Shown here: piece by piece, positions 1 to 7,492 of the stretch
Numbering within the stretch: position 1 is the stretch's first letter
Layout of the letters: each line of letters starts with the position of its first letter
Source of the DNA: JAJTFW01 sp031411335
GTDB lineage: Bacteria; Bacteroidota; Bacteroidia; AKYH767-A; OLB10
Direction: 5' to 3'
Assembly: GCA_031411335.1 (NCBI GenBank)
Contig: JANOAX010000279.1
Coordinates: forward strand, 1 to 24,929
DNA: 24,929 bases
Notes under the pieces: generated by a model
Databases searched by the model: none
The model's input: only the letters and a program-made list of their open reading frames with translations
Told to the model about the DNA's origin: nothing
Made by a program: the position numbers and the translations under genes

Positions 1-21
1 TTTAGATTTTAGATTTTAGAT
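1..21. repeat. Short AT-rich tandem repeat, 7-base period
   Basis: The unit AGATTTT repeats with a 7-base period, about three copies, at the window edge; it may continue outside the window. The following bases to about 140 contain the small dyad TGCCGATGGCA and no credible reading frame. I see no function; it resembles the other short intergenic tandem repeats in this window. Confidence 0.6.
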
Positions 22-140
22 GCGAGTGCTGCCTGAGCTTGCCGATGGCAGATGTTGGTCGCGATTAGAGGTTGTATTTAAAATAAAAAGACATCCATCG
101 CCAATTTGCATAATGACTTAGATTTCTATAAAATCCCACA

Positions 141-173
141 AACAAAAAAACCTTCCCGATGCGAGAAGGTTTT
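141..173 (-). terminator. Rho-independent terminator of the PUR-family gene
   Basis: Read on the minus strand, a 9-base-pair stem (AAAACCTTC/GAAGGTTTT at 147-155 and 165-173) with a 9-base loop is followed by a T-rich run ending near 141. It begins about 18 bases past the stop of the minus-strand gene at 191-601, the right place and polarity for its intrinsic terminator. The A-rich flank means it may also work weakly on the plus strand. Confidence 0.8.
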
Positions 174-190
174 TGCAATAGGGGTTGAAA

Positions 191-601
191 TTATTTTCCG
201 AGATCGTCGTAACTCAAATCAGTAAAGTTTGAGTTTTGTTCAACGAATTCTGGTGTTGAATGATTAGAAGTTGCTTCTGGTGTAGCATGTTCTGCATGCC
301 CATTATGCATTTCAGGAGATCCGCCTTCTTCGTCTTCACGTTTTTGCTTAATGAATCCAAGTGCTTCATGCAGACCTTCCGTAAATTTATCGAAATCTTC
401 TTTGTAAAGAAACAATTTATGCTTTTCAAAGAAGGGACGATCTTCTGATTCGCCGGGCTTTCTTTTACTTTCTGTAATGGTCAAGTAGTAATCGTTTCCA
501 CGAGTAGCTTTCACATCGAAATAATAAGTTCTCTTACCAGCTCTTACTCTTTTAGAGAAATGAGCTTCGCGGCCAGAATTGTCAAATTCGTTCATATACA
601 T
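191..601 (-). CDS. PUR-alpha-like nucleic-acid-binding protein (DUF3276 family)
   Basis: A protein of 136 residues. Residues about 10-85 match the single PUR repeat seen in Bacteroidota DUF3276 proteins: an N-terminal stretch rich in K, R and aromatics (FSKRVRAGKRTYYFDVKA), a second beta section with YYLTITESKRK, and an amphipathic helix around KEDFDKFTEGLHEALGFI. The rest (about 90-136) is acidic, then low-complexity and probably disordered. Members of the wider PUR family bind single-stranded DNA or RNA, so a cytoplasmic nucleic-acid-binding or regulatory role is inferred, not shown. Two start codons lie 6 bases apart (601 and 595) and the sequence does not choose between them. A near-consensus -7 box (TAATCTTG, minus strand, 626-619) lies upstream. 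It is monocistronic and ends at a clear terminator. Confidence 0.85.
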   Translation of the reverse strand: MYMNEFDNSGREAHFSKRVRAGKRTYYFDVKATRGNDYYLTITESKRKPGESEDRPFFEKHKLFLYKEDFDKFTEGLHEALGFIKQKREDEEGGSPEMHNGHAEHATPEATSNHSTPEFVEQNSNFTDLSYDDLGK

Positions 602-891
602 TGTTTGCTAACAAGAAGCAAGATTAATTAAAAATAGTTGAACAAAAAAAATTAATGCTCAGAATTTCACTATTTTACTGTTTCGATCATTACATTGTCT
701 ACATTAAATGTTATTGCGTTGGACAAAAACTAAACTGGATACAATAAATATACTATTGATTTTGACGTTATTACCTACGAAGTCCGCATTGATGTTTTGT
801 CCTCGACCTATGCAGTACAAAGTATGTTGCACAACCTAAGTATTACCAAGTATTACCAAGTATTAAAAAGGAACCTTTTCTTAAAATTGGT
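602..891. other. 290-base spacer with short repeats, no gene
   Basis: No credible reading frame. The right-hand part holds a direct repeat (838-865) and an 18-base segment (808-825) that recurs with one difference at 5911-5928. The left end must contain the promoter of the minus-strand PUR-family gene. No convincing intrinsic terminator for the ABC transporter gene ending at 892 was seen; a small AAAAG/CTTTT dyad near 867-880 is too weak to call. Confidence 0.6.
838..865. repeat. 10-base direct repeat (AAGTATTACC), 2.8 copies
   Basis: AAGTATTACC occurs at 838-847 and 848-857, followed by a partial third copy, AAGTATTA, at 858-865. It lies about 27 bases beyond the 3' end of the ABC transporter gene. 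It could be slippage-prone filler or a binding array; nothing in the sequence decides. Confidence 0.7.
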
Positions 892-2775
892 TTACAATTT
901 TGAATCCTTTATTTCATCTTCCATCAATTGTGATTCAAAGAGATGACGGTAGAATCCATCGTTTGCTAATAATGCTTCATGATTTCCATTCTCTACAATT
1001 CTTCCTTCATCCAAAACAATTATTTGATCGCACGATTTCACAGTAGCTACACGATGACTAACAAAAAGCGTAGTTTTATTTTTCATAATGGAAGTAAGAT
1101 TGGATAAAATTTTCTCTTCTGTAATCGTATCTACAGCTGACAAACAATCATCAAAAATGAGTATATCTGGATTACGAATGATAGCTCTTGCGATGGAGAG
1201 TCGCTGCTTTTGCCCCCCAGACAAAGTAATCCCTCTCTCCCCTACCATGGTTTTAAACTGCAATGGAAACTCCATGATGTTTTTATACAAGTCGGCATTT
1301 TTTGCTGCTTCTACAATGGCACCTTCGGGATAAGGAGAATCAATTCCAAAGGCAATATTTTCTTCGATGGTATCTGAAAACAAGAATACATCTTGAGGAA
1401 CGCAACCAATTTTCTTTCGATATTGATCGGTATCAAAATTTTTGATTTCAATTCCATCTACCTTTACGATACCATCATTCACATCTACCAATCGCAACAG
1501 CACATTTACTAATGTCGATTTTCCTGAACCCGTTTTGCCAATTATTCCCAAGGATGAGCCTGCTGGAATTTTAATCGATACATCACTTAATGCTGCTTTC
1601 CGATTTTCTTCATAGCGAAATGTGACATGCGTTAATTCAATATCCCCTTTTAATTCATGACACTGAATTTTGCCTGGTTTTATTGATGGTATTTCCTTTA
1701 AAAATTCATTGATACGTTGTTGTGAAGCTGCTGCTCTTTGTATGATGGTCACCACCCATCCTAAGGAAGCTACAGGCCATGTCAACATAGTTACATAAAT
1801 AACAAACTCAGCAATGTTACCAACGGTGAGTCGGCCAGCAATTACTTCCAATGAACCAACATAAACTGTTAGAATGGTACTTAATCCCACCAATAAAACC
1901 ATCGTAGGCATAAAAAAAGCATTGATCTTTACCAGATCCATCGAAAAACGATGATAAAGAGAAGTCTGCTCTTGATAATATTCTTGATAATCTTTTTCAC
2001 GAGCATAGGCCTTAATCAATCGAATACCCGAGAATGTTTCCTGTAAAAAAGTAGATAATACAGAAAGCTGACTTTGCACCTTTTCACTTCTTTTATTAAT
2101 TCGATCGTGAACATAATAAACTAAATAGGTTAGAATGGGAAGAGGTAACAAGACATACGTAGCTAACCTTGCATTTACGCTATACATGGCCCCAATAACC
2201 AACACAAACAATACAATCATGTTAATAGAATACATGATAGCGGGACCCACATACATTCTTACACGACCCACATCTTCACTGATTCGATTCATCAAATCGC
2301 CGGTATTATTGCGATTATAAAAATCAAAGCCTAACTTTTGATACTGACTATAAATTTCATTTTTCAAGTCATATTCGATGTGCCTCGACATGACAATAAT
2401 GGTTTGGCGCATAAAAAACATAAATAAACCCTTCATCAAAGCCATAGAAAGCACTAATACTCCAAATATAAATATATTGAACATCAGCATCTTGTAAACT
2501 CCTGCTTGAGAGTTAAATCCATCAAAAAGTCGATAAGTATCTATATTACTGAGTACTACATCTAAAGCGTTGCGAGTAAGTTGTGCGGGAAAAATTCCAA
2601 AGAGATTCGATACGGTCACAAATAAAATTCCACCCAAAAGGTGTCCTTTATACTTTACAAAATACTTGTTTAAGGCACTTAATTCTTTCACACTCTGTTG
2701 TTTGGTAAATATTATGGCTTCAATAGAGAATACCATCGGTAAAAATAGACATAACATCCAATAGCATAAAGGCAT
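892..2775 (-). CDS. ABC-type exporter half-transporter (membrane + ATPase fusion)
   Basis: A protein of 627 residues, the type IV exporter (MsbA/MdlB-like) layout: hydrophobic transmembrane domain about residues 45-350, ATPase domain about 375-610. Visible motifs are Walker A GKTGSGKST (413-421), Q-loop Gln 461, signature LSGGQ (518-522), Walker B ILIFDD (538-543) and H-loop His 574. The usual catalytic Glu after Walker B is Asp 543, as in some heterodimeric exporters with one degenerate site, so a partner encoded elsewhere is possible. The substrate (lipid, peptide or drug) cannot be read from the sequence. The first 28 residues are odd for the family; an in-frame GTG at 2691 would give a more usual 599-residue protein starting VKELSALNKYF. 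It is divergent from the dehydrogenase gene; 61 bases separate the starts. Confidence 0.9.
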   Translation of the reverse strand: MPLCYWMLCLFLPMVFSIEAIIFTKQQSVKELSALNKYFVKYKGHLLGGILFVTVSNLFGIFPAQLTRNALDVVLSNIDTYRLFDGFNSQAGVYKMLMFNIFIFGVLVLSMALMKGLFMFFMRQTIIVMSRHIEYDLKNEIYSQYQKLGFDFYNRNNTGDLMNRISEDVGRVRMYVGPAIMYSINMIVLFVLVIGAMYSVNARLATYVLLPLPILTYLVYYVHDRINKRSEKVQSQLSVLSTFLQETFSGIRLIKAYAREKDYQEYYQEQTSLYHRFSMDLVKINAFFMPTMVLLVGLSTILTVYVGSLEVIAGRLTVGNIAEFVIYVTMLTWPVASLGWVVTIIQRAAASQQRINEFLKEIPSIKPGKIQCHELKGDIELTHVTFRYEENRKAALSDVSIKIPAGSSLGIIGKTGSGKSTLVNVLLRLVDVNDGIVKVDGIEIKNFDTDQYRKKIGCVPQDVFLFSDTIEENIAFGIDSPYPEGAIVEAAKNADLYKNIMEFPLQFKTMVGERGITLSGGQKQRLSIARAIIRNPDILIFDDCLSAVDTITEEKILSNLTSIMKNKTTLFVSHRVATVKSCDQIIVLDEGRIVENGNHEALLANDGFYRHLFESQLMEDEIKDSKL

Positions 2776-2804
2776 TTCTTAGGTATTTATTTTACAAAAA
2801 GACA

Positions 2805-2812
2805 TAACTTTG
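2805..2812 (+). promoter_or_regulatory. Bacteroidota -7 box (TAACTTTG) of the dehydrogenase gene
   Basis: TAACTTTG fits the Bacteroidota housekeeping consensus TAnnTTTG exactly and lies 24 bases before the ATG at 2837, implying a short leader. I see no good TTG-type -33 element, so the promoter may be weak or assisted. Confidence 0.55.
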
Positions 2813-2836
2813 CACACCCAATAACAACTCCTGTAC

Positions 2837-3946
2837 ATGATTGATGTGAAAGAAAAGAAGCCTGCGATGGCACAGGTTAACACGAATGTTTTCGAAAGTA
2901 TTTCGGAGAGCAACCATGAGCAAGTGGTGTTTTGTAATGATCCAGACACTGGATTGAAAGCCATCATTGCGATTCATAATACAGTATTAGGTCCAGCCTT
3001 AGGTGGAACTCGTATGTGGAGTTATAAGTCGGAAGCGGAAGCGGTGAATGATGTTTTAAGATTATCGCGAGGAATGACCTACAAAGCAGCTATCTCTGGA
3101 TTAAATCTTGGCGGTGGAAAAGCGGTGATCATTGGTGATAGTAAGAAAGACAAATCAGAATCGCTATTTCGTAAATTCGGTCGTTTTGTAAACAACTTGA
3201 ACGGAAAATACATTACCGCTGAAGATGTTGGTACAAGTACCAAAGACATGGAATACGTGGCCATGGAAACCAAACATGTTACGGGTTTACCTGAATCGAT
3301 GGGCGGCGGCGGAGATCCTTCTCCAGTGACTGCATACGGCGTTTACATGGGAATGAAAGCGGCGGCTCAATTTGCTTGGGGAAATGATAACTTAAGCGGA
3401 AAAAAAGTAGTTGTGCAAGGTGTTGGACACGTTGGTGAAAATCTCGTAAAAAATCTTCGCAAAGAAAATGCGATTGTTTATATCACCGACATCAATGAAG
3501 AGCAATTAAAAAAAGTAAGTTTGGAATATGGTGCTGAAGTAATTCGCCCGGATGCAGTTTACGATATGGACATGGATATTTATGCTCCATGTGCTTTAGG
3601 TGCTACCTTAAATACTGAAAACATTAACAAATTACGTTGTCAAGTAATTTCTGGTGCGGCTAATAATCAATTAGCCGATGAAACGATTCATGGACCGATG
3701 TTGATGGAAAAAGGAATCATTTATGCGCCTGACTTTTTAATTAATGCAGGCGGATTGATTAATGTCTATTCTGAATTAATTAGCTACAATCGTCAACGAG
3801 CGTTAACACAAACCGAGCATATTTACGCGGTTACGTTAGAGATCCTAAAAACAGCGCGTGCAGAAGGAATTTATACTCAATTAGCAGCTACTAAACTTGC
3901 AGAGAAAAGAATTTCTGATATCAGTAAAGTAAAATCGAATATGTAA
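2837..3946 (+). CDS. Leucine-dehydrogenase-type amino acid dehydrogenase (Glu/Leu/Phe/Val family)
   Basis: A protein of 369 residues, the usual length for NAD-dependent leucine/phenylalanine/valine dehydrogenases, which reversibly deaminate branched-chain amino acids to 2-oxo acids. The substrate-binding and catalytic lysines are visible as Lys 83 (RGMTYKAA) and Lys 95 (GGGKAVI), 12 apart as in Bacillus leucine dehydrogenase, with Asp 130 in ITAEDVG as the likely catalytic Asp. The Rossmann half starts at VVVQGVGHVGENL (191-203) and ends near SGAANNQLADETIHG. The exact amino acid preference is not decidable. The first ATG at 2837 is taken because it follows the -7 box at 2805-2812 closely; an alternative ATG at 2867 would remove ten residues that add nothing to the fold. 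A small 5-base-pair hairpin (3952-3964) without a T-tract follows the stop, so read-through into nusB, 51 bases on, is plausible. Confidence 0.92.
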   Translation: MIDVKEKKPAMAQVNTNVFESISESNHEQVVFCNDPDTGLKAIIAIHNTVLGPALGGTRMWSYKSEAEAVNDVLRLSRGMTYKAAISGLNLGGGKAVIIGDSKKDKSESLFRKFGRFVNNLNGKYITAEDVGTSTKDMEYVAMETKHVTGLPESMGGGGDPSPVTAYGVYMGMKAAAQFAWGNDNLSGKKVVVQGVGHVGENLVKNLRKENAIVYITDINEEQLKKVSLEYGAEVIRPDAVYDMDMDIYAPCALGATLNTENINKLRCQVISGAANNQLADETIHGPMLMEKGIIYAPDFLINAGGLINVYSELISYNRQRALTQTEHIYAVTLEILKTARAEGIYTQLAATKLAEKRISDISKVKSNM

Positions 3947-3997
3947 TCAACCGGCATCCTGCCGAATTGAATAACCATTAACGTTCTTAAAAAATCC

Positions 3998-4936
3998 ATG
4001 TTAAGCAGAAGGCATCTTCGCATACGTGTTATGCAGGCATTATATGCCTTTTACCAATCAGAACCTAAAGACATTCGTCGCACAGAGCAAGAACTGTTGA
4101 ACGGAACGGATAAGATTTACGAACTCTATTTGACCCAACTTCAGTTTTTATTGGAGTTAGCCCATCAAGAAGAGATGTATTACAAAGATACTCCTGCATC
4201 CATGGTGACAGGAATACGAAAAACGGCGGCTTATACTTTAAAAAGTTTAGCATTTATACAGTGGCTGGAGAACGACAAAAGCTTTAACGATCAAATCAAG
4301 AAGAAAAAAATCTCTTGGCAACAAGATAATGATTCCATCAAAAAAGCTTTTCATCACTTAAAAAATCAAGAGGCGTATAAAACTTTTATTCAATCGGAAA
4401 ATCATACTTCTGATGAGGAAGTAACCGCCTTAAAATGGATCATGAAAGAATTTTTTTCTAAAACAGAATTCATTCCTCATGTGCTAGAAGAGAAAAATAT
4501 TTATTGGGCAGAGAGTATTGAGCTGGTTGAAGGAATCGTAGTAAAGACTTGCGAAAACGGAAAAGGAACCAATAACTATCAACTACTACCGCTCTATAAA
4601 GATGCAGAAGACGATGTACTGTTCATGCAAGATTTAGTTCAGAAAACGATACGTGACGATAGTTATTTTCATCAACTCATTGCAGACAAAACCAAAAACT
4701 GGGACGCGGAACGAATTGCGTTGGTCGACATTATTCTGATGAAAATGGCACTCTGCGAAATCATGAATTTGAGTACAATACCTGTAAAAGTCAGTATCAA
4801 CGAATACATCGACATCTCAAAAGATTATAGTACACCAAATAGCAAATCATTCATCAACGGTGTCATTGACAAACTTGTTATTGAGTTGAAGAAAGAAGGA
4901 AAAATTCAAAAAATTGGCAGAGGACTCAAAGAATAG
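3998..4936 (+). CDS. nusB: Transcription antitermination factor NusB, long Bacteroidota form
   Basis: A protein of 312 residues. It opens with RRHLRIRVMQALYAF, the start of a NusB helical bundle, and the C-terminal part carries the typical NusB end: DAERIALVDIILMKMALCEI, then a VSINEYIDISKDYS-type segment and SFINGVIDKL. NusB with NusE (ribosomal protein S10) binds boxA RNA and supports antitermination and folding of rRNA transcripts in the cytoplasm. Classical NusB is about 140 residues; the extra central region (roughly residues 40-170, charged and helical) is a known feature of the Bacteroidota version. It is first in the conserved run nusB - DUF1573 - yajC - YbbR - coaE, and its stop is 7 bases before the next start. 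Confidence 0.92.
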   Translation: MLSRRHLRIRVMQALYAFYQSEPKDIRRTEQELLNGTDKIYELYLTQLQFLLELAHQEEMYYKDTPASMVTGIRKTAAYTLKSLAFIQWLENDKSFNDQIKKKKISWQQDNDSIKKAFHHLKNQEAYKTFIQSENHTSDEEVTALKWIMKEFFSKTEFIPHVLEEKNIYWAESIELVEGIVVKTCENGKGTNNYQLLPLYKDAEDDVLFMQDLVQKTIRDDSYFHQLIADKTKNWDAERIALVDIILMKMALCEIMNLSTIPVKVSINEYIDISKDYSTPNSKSFINGVIDKLVIELKKEGKIQKIGRGLKE

Positions 4937-4943
4937 AAAAAAC

Positions 4944-5417
4944 ATGAAAAAAAATTATTTATTTTTTATTTTCGCAATAAGCATACTTATTACTTCTTGC
5001 GGAGAAAACAATTCTAAAAAAAACGTAGAGCAAGTTGATCCAGACATAGTCAACATCGATGCTACTGCTTCTGGAAATGTAGTTAAATCGAAAGCAGCCA
5101 AGTTTTCTTTTGAAGAAAGTAATTTCGATTTTGGTACTATTAATTCTGGAGATGAAATTGTTCATGTTTTCAAATTTAAAAACGTTGGCGATGGGGATTT
5201 GATCATTTCTCAAGTAAAAGGATCGTGCGGTTGTACGCAACCCGAATACACACAAAATCCAGTGCATCCTGGTGATGAAGGTGAAATAAAAGTAACTTTT
5301 AGAAGTAAAGGCATTGCCGGGCAAGTGGTGAAAGACATTACCATTTTGGCTAATACAGTTCCTACCACTAAAATTTTAACCATCAGTGGCGAAGTTTTAG
5401 CAGTGAAAGAAAAGTAA
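4944..5417 (+). CDS. DUF1573 lipoprotein (ASH/MSP-like beta domain)
   Basis: A protein of 157 residues starting at the ATG 7 bases after the nusB stop. The N-terminus is a lipoprotein signal, with a lysine run, a hydrophobic core and the lipobox ITSC, so the mature protein should begin at the Cys near residue 18 and be anchored to a membrane. Residues about 55-150 form a DUF1573 domain: FDFGTINSGDEIVHVFKFKN, then GSCGCTQPEYTQNPVHPGDEGEIKVTF, with the family's CGCT motif. The domain is immunoglobulin-like, related to the ASH/MSP fold; its molecular role is not established. A longer frame starting inside nusB (4914) exists, but it would bury the signal peptide, so I reject that start. It lies between nusB and yajC, the usual position in Bacteroidota. 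Confidence 0.88.
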   Translation: MKKNYLFFIFAISILITSCGENNSKKNVEQVDPDIVNIDATASGNVVKSKAAKFSFEESNFDFGTINSGDEIVHVFKFKNVGDGDLIISQVKGSCGCTQPEYTQNPVHPGDEGEIKVTFRSKGIAGQVVKDITILANTVPTTKILTISGEVLAVKEK

Positions 5418-5463
5418 AATTAAATCCAATCTAAAATCAACACCAATATATAAATTCTAATTT

Positions 5464-5790
5464 ATGAGTACATTATCCATTCTACTTCAAGCGGCTGGCG
5501 GCGGTGCTATGCAACAAATGATGATGATATTAATGATCATCGTTGTATTTTATTTTTTCATGATTCGACCTCAGATGAAAAAAACGAAATTGGAAAAACA
5601 ATTTAAAGAAAGTATCAAAAAAGGTGATAAAGTCGTTACTATTGGCGGGGTGCACGGAAAAATTATTGAAGTTCAAGAAAAGACTTTTATTCTGGAAATT
5701 GCAGATGATATAAAAGTAAAGATTGAGAAATCGGCGATCTCTGCTGATGTGACCAAGCAATATGCGCCAACAGCAGAAGTAAAGAAGTAA
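5464..5790 (+). CDS. yajC: Preprotein translocase accessory subunit YajC
   Basis: A protein of 108 residues with the YajC layout: one membrane helix at about residues 18-36 (MMMILMIIVVFYFFMIRPQ), the signature IRPQMKK just after it, and a cytoplasmic part with GDKVVTIGGVHGKI. YajC associates with the SecDF part of the Sec translocon in the inner membrane; loss is mild in other bacteria. No secD or secF lies nearby, so here its neighbours are the conserved Bacteroidota partners and not the enterobacterial secDF operon. The start is 46 bases after the DUF1573 stop. Confidence 0.93.
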   Translation: MSTLSILLQAAGGGAMQQMMMILMIIVVFYFFMIRPQMKKTKLEKQFKESIKKGDKVVTIGGVHGKIIEVQEKTFILEIADDIKVKIEKSAISADVTKQYAPTAEVKK

Positions 5791-5822
5791 TTCTTTATTA
5801 TGAATTCTTTCAGTACTTCTTA

Positions 5823-5928
5823 GGTTACAACCGAAGAAGTACTTCGGTCACAACCGAAGAAGTACTTCGTTCATAAACTACACAGTACGCAGCATTGCTT
5901 CGTTCATAAACTACGCAGTACAAAGTAT
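5823..5928. repeat. Two nested tandem repeats with hairpins in the yajC-YbbR spacer
   Basis: A 23-base unit (GGTTACAACCGAAGAAGTACTTC) occurs at 5823-5845 and 5846-5868 with one difference. A second unit, CTTCGTTCATAAACTAC(A/G)CAGTAC, occurs at 5865-5888 and 5898-5921 with one difference and 33-base spacing. Copy one can fold as ACCGAAG/CTTCGGT (5830-5836 with 5842-5848, 5-base loop). The 10-base palindrome GAAGTACTTC is present at 5836-5845 and 5859-5868. The element fills most of the 159-base gap that interrupts the otherwise tight operon. There is no T-tract after the hairpins, so it is not a standard terminator. Confidence 0.75.
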
Positions 5929-5949
5929 TTTAGTACCCACTGAAAGAGG

Positions 5950-6882
5950 ATGAAAAAATTAGCTCAAAAAATCATTTCAAACACCAATCGTCAAGGTGCT
6001 AGTTTTGCATTTTGCGTTTTGTTGGCTGCTTTAATTTGGGTGATCAATGCACTTAATAATGTGCATAGTTCAACGGTGATTATTCCGATTGTTTATGACA
6101 AAGAGATTTCCAAAAATAGTACACATCCCCTTCCACCATCCATTCATGTTGAAGTGAAAGGAAGGGGATTTTCTCTCTGGAGCTTTCATGCAGCAGCACG
6201 AAAGTTCACCATTCAAACTCCCTATCTCAACTCCAGAACCAAGGATACCATTATTTCATCTAAAGATGCTATATCCTCTTTGCTCTATGATTTTTCAAAG
6301 GAGATGACCATCTCAGAAATAATACCAGCTCAACTTGTTTTTTCAGGTGTTGAATTTTACTCCAAAAAATTGGCAGTGAAAGGGGATTTTAAATTGAACT
6401 TTCAAACTCCCTTTATTCAATCAAGGCCCTCCATTTATTACCCCGATAGTGTATGGGTTTATTCTAATAACCAAATCCCTTCTAGTGTCACCGATATTTA
6501 TACAGAAACGTTCACCCAAAAAAATGTTTCTAATTCTGTTTTTAAAAAAGTCACCTTGAAAAAGCCATTTGATACTTATCGTTTATTGCAAAATGATGTT
6601 TGGTTGATGGTTCCTGTTGAAGAAGGTACAGAAATAGAATTAGACGTTCCCATTCAGACGAAATATGGAGAATTGTTTATTCCATCATCCGTTCAAGTGA
6701 CCTGTATGGTACCGATGAGCAAGTATAATCAAACGCACTTCAAGCAATTTAAAGTGGTTCAAATAAAAGGTACGGGCAGTGATGATAAAGCATTTGTTGA
6801 AGTAGTTCATGCTCCCTACTGGGCAAGCAGAATAATGGTGGAGCCTCAACTTGTAAACAAACTCACAAAATCTTTTGATTAA
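5950..6882 (+). CDS. YbbR-like domain protein (CdaR-related)
   Basis: A protein of 310 residues with one N-terminal membrane helix (about residues 17-36, ASFAFCVLLAALIWVINAL) and a long beta-rich remainder that should lie outside the cytoplasmic membrane. The first repeat-like section (IIPIVYDKEISKNST, HVEVKGRGFSLWSF) matches the opening of YbbR domains. In Firmicutes the YbbR protein CdaR regulates the c-di-AMP cyclase CdaA. No cyclase gene is visible here, so that function is not carried over. In Bacteroidota this gene habitually precedes coaE, as here, where the coaE ATG follows this stop by one base. Assignment rests on layout, context and partial motif match. Confidence 0.8.
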   Translation: MKKLAQKIISNTNRQGASFAFCVLLAALIWVINALNNVHSSTVIIPIVYDKEISKNSTHPLPPSIHVEVKGRGFSLWSFHAAARKFTIQTPYLNSRTKDTIISSKDAISSLLYDFSKEMTISEIIPAQLVFSGVEFYSKKLAVKGDFKLNFQTPFIQSRPSIYYPDSVWVYSNNQIPSSVTDIYTETFTQKNVSNSVFKKVTLKKPFDTYRLLQNDVWLMVPVEEGTEIELDVPIQTKYGELFIPSSVQVTCMVPMSKYNQTHFKQFKVVQIKGTGSDDKAFVEVVHAPYWASRIMVEPQLVNKLTKSFD

Positions 6883-6883
6883 G

Positions 6884-7492
6884 ATGCTACGCGTTGGAAT
6901 TACAGGAGGAATTGGCTCGGGCAAAACCACGGTTTGCAAAATTTTTCAAGCATTAGGCATTTCCATATTTGATGCCGATATCAGTGCGAAGCGTTTGATG
7001 GCTGAAGATGTCGCATTAAAAAATCAACTAATTAATCATTTTGGAGTAGCTACTTTTGGAGCCGACGGATCTTTGGATCGTAAATATTTAGCTCAAAAAG
7101 TATTTAATAATGAAGAAGAGTTGACCCAACTCAATAAATTGGTACACCCCTTCGTTTTGAAGGATTATGAAAGTTGGTTGATGACAATTCCAACCTCGCC
7201 CTACTCAATTCGGGAAGCAGCAATTATGCTAGAATCGGGAACTTACCAAGATTTAGATGTTATTATTTTGATTGATTCTCCTGAAGAATTGCGTATTAAA
7301 CGTGTGATACAGAGAGACAAACGCACAGAAGCAGAAGTTCAATCGATCATATCCAGACAATGGTCTATGGAAAAGAAGCGGAAATTTGCTAGCTTTATCA
7401 TCCAAAACAATGAAAAACAATTTCTGATTCCTCAGATATTGCATCTGCATGAACTTTTAATATCGAAAAGTGAACATAACACCTCCGCTTGA
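6884..7492 (+). CDS. coaE: Dephospho-CoA kinase
   Basis: A protein of 202 residues, usual length, catalysing the last step of coenzyme A synthesis (ATP-dependent phosphorylation of the ribose 3'-hydroxyl of dephospho-CoA). The P-loop GGIGSGKT is at residues 8-15, followed by IFQALGISIFDADISAKRLM, in which the DAD motif binds the substrate side, and QLNKLVHPFV. Later segments, IILIDSPEELRIKRVIQRDKRTEAEVQSIISRQW, are the family's lid and base-binding region. I chose the ATG at 6884, one base past the YbbR stop, over an in-frame TTG at 6875 that would overlap it. The 3' end overlaps the next gene by 23 bases. Confidence 0.94.
   Translation: MLRVGITGGIGSGKTTVCKIFQALGISIFDADISAKRLMAEDVALKNQLINHFGVATFGADGSLDRKYLAQKVFNNEEELTQLNKLVHPFVLKDYESWLMTIPTSPYSIREAAIMLESGTYQDLDVIILIDSPEELRIKRVIQRDKRTEAEVQSIISRQWSMEKKRKFASFIIQNNEKQFLIPQILHLHELLISKSEHNTSA

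Noticed and set aside
867..880. AAAAG/CTTTT dyad after the ABC transporter gene
   Set aside because: The stem is too short and the loop too tight to call a terminator.
892..2775. Asp in place of the Walker B catalytic Glu as a novel defect
   Set aside because: This is a known feature of a subgroup of exporters, so it is only noted in the annotation.
3952..3964. CGGCA/TGCCG hairpin after the dehydrogenase gene
   Set aside because: Only 5 base pairs with no T-tract; not a credible terminator.
4914..5417. Longer start for the DUF1573 lipoprotein inside nusB
   Set aside because: It would put ten polar residues ahead of a complete lipoprotein signal; the ATG at 4944 is better.
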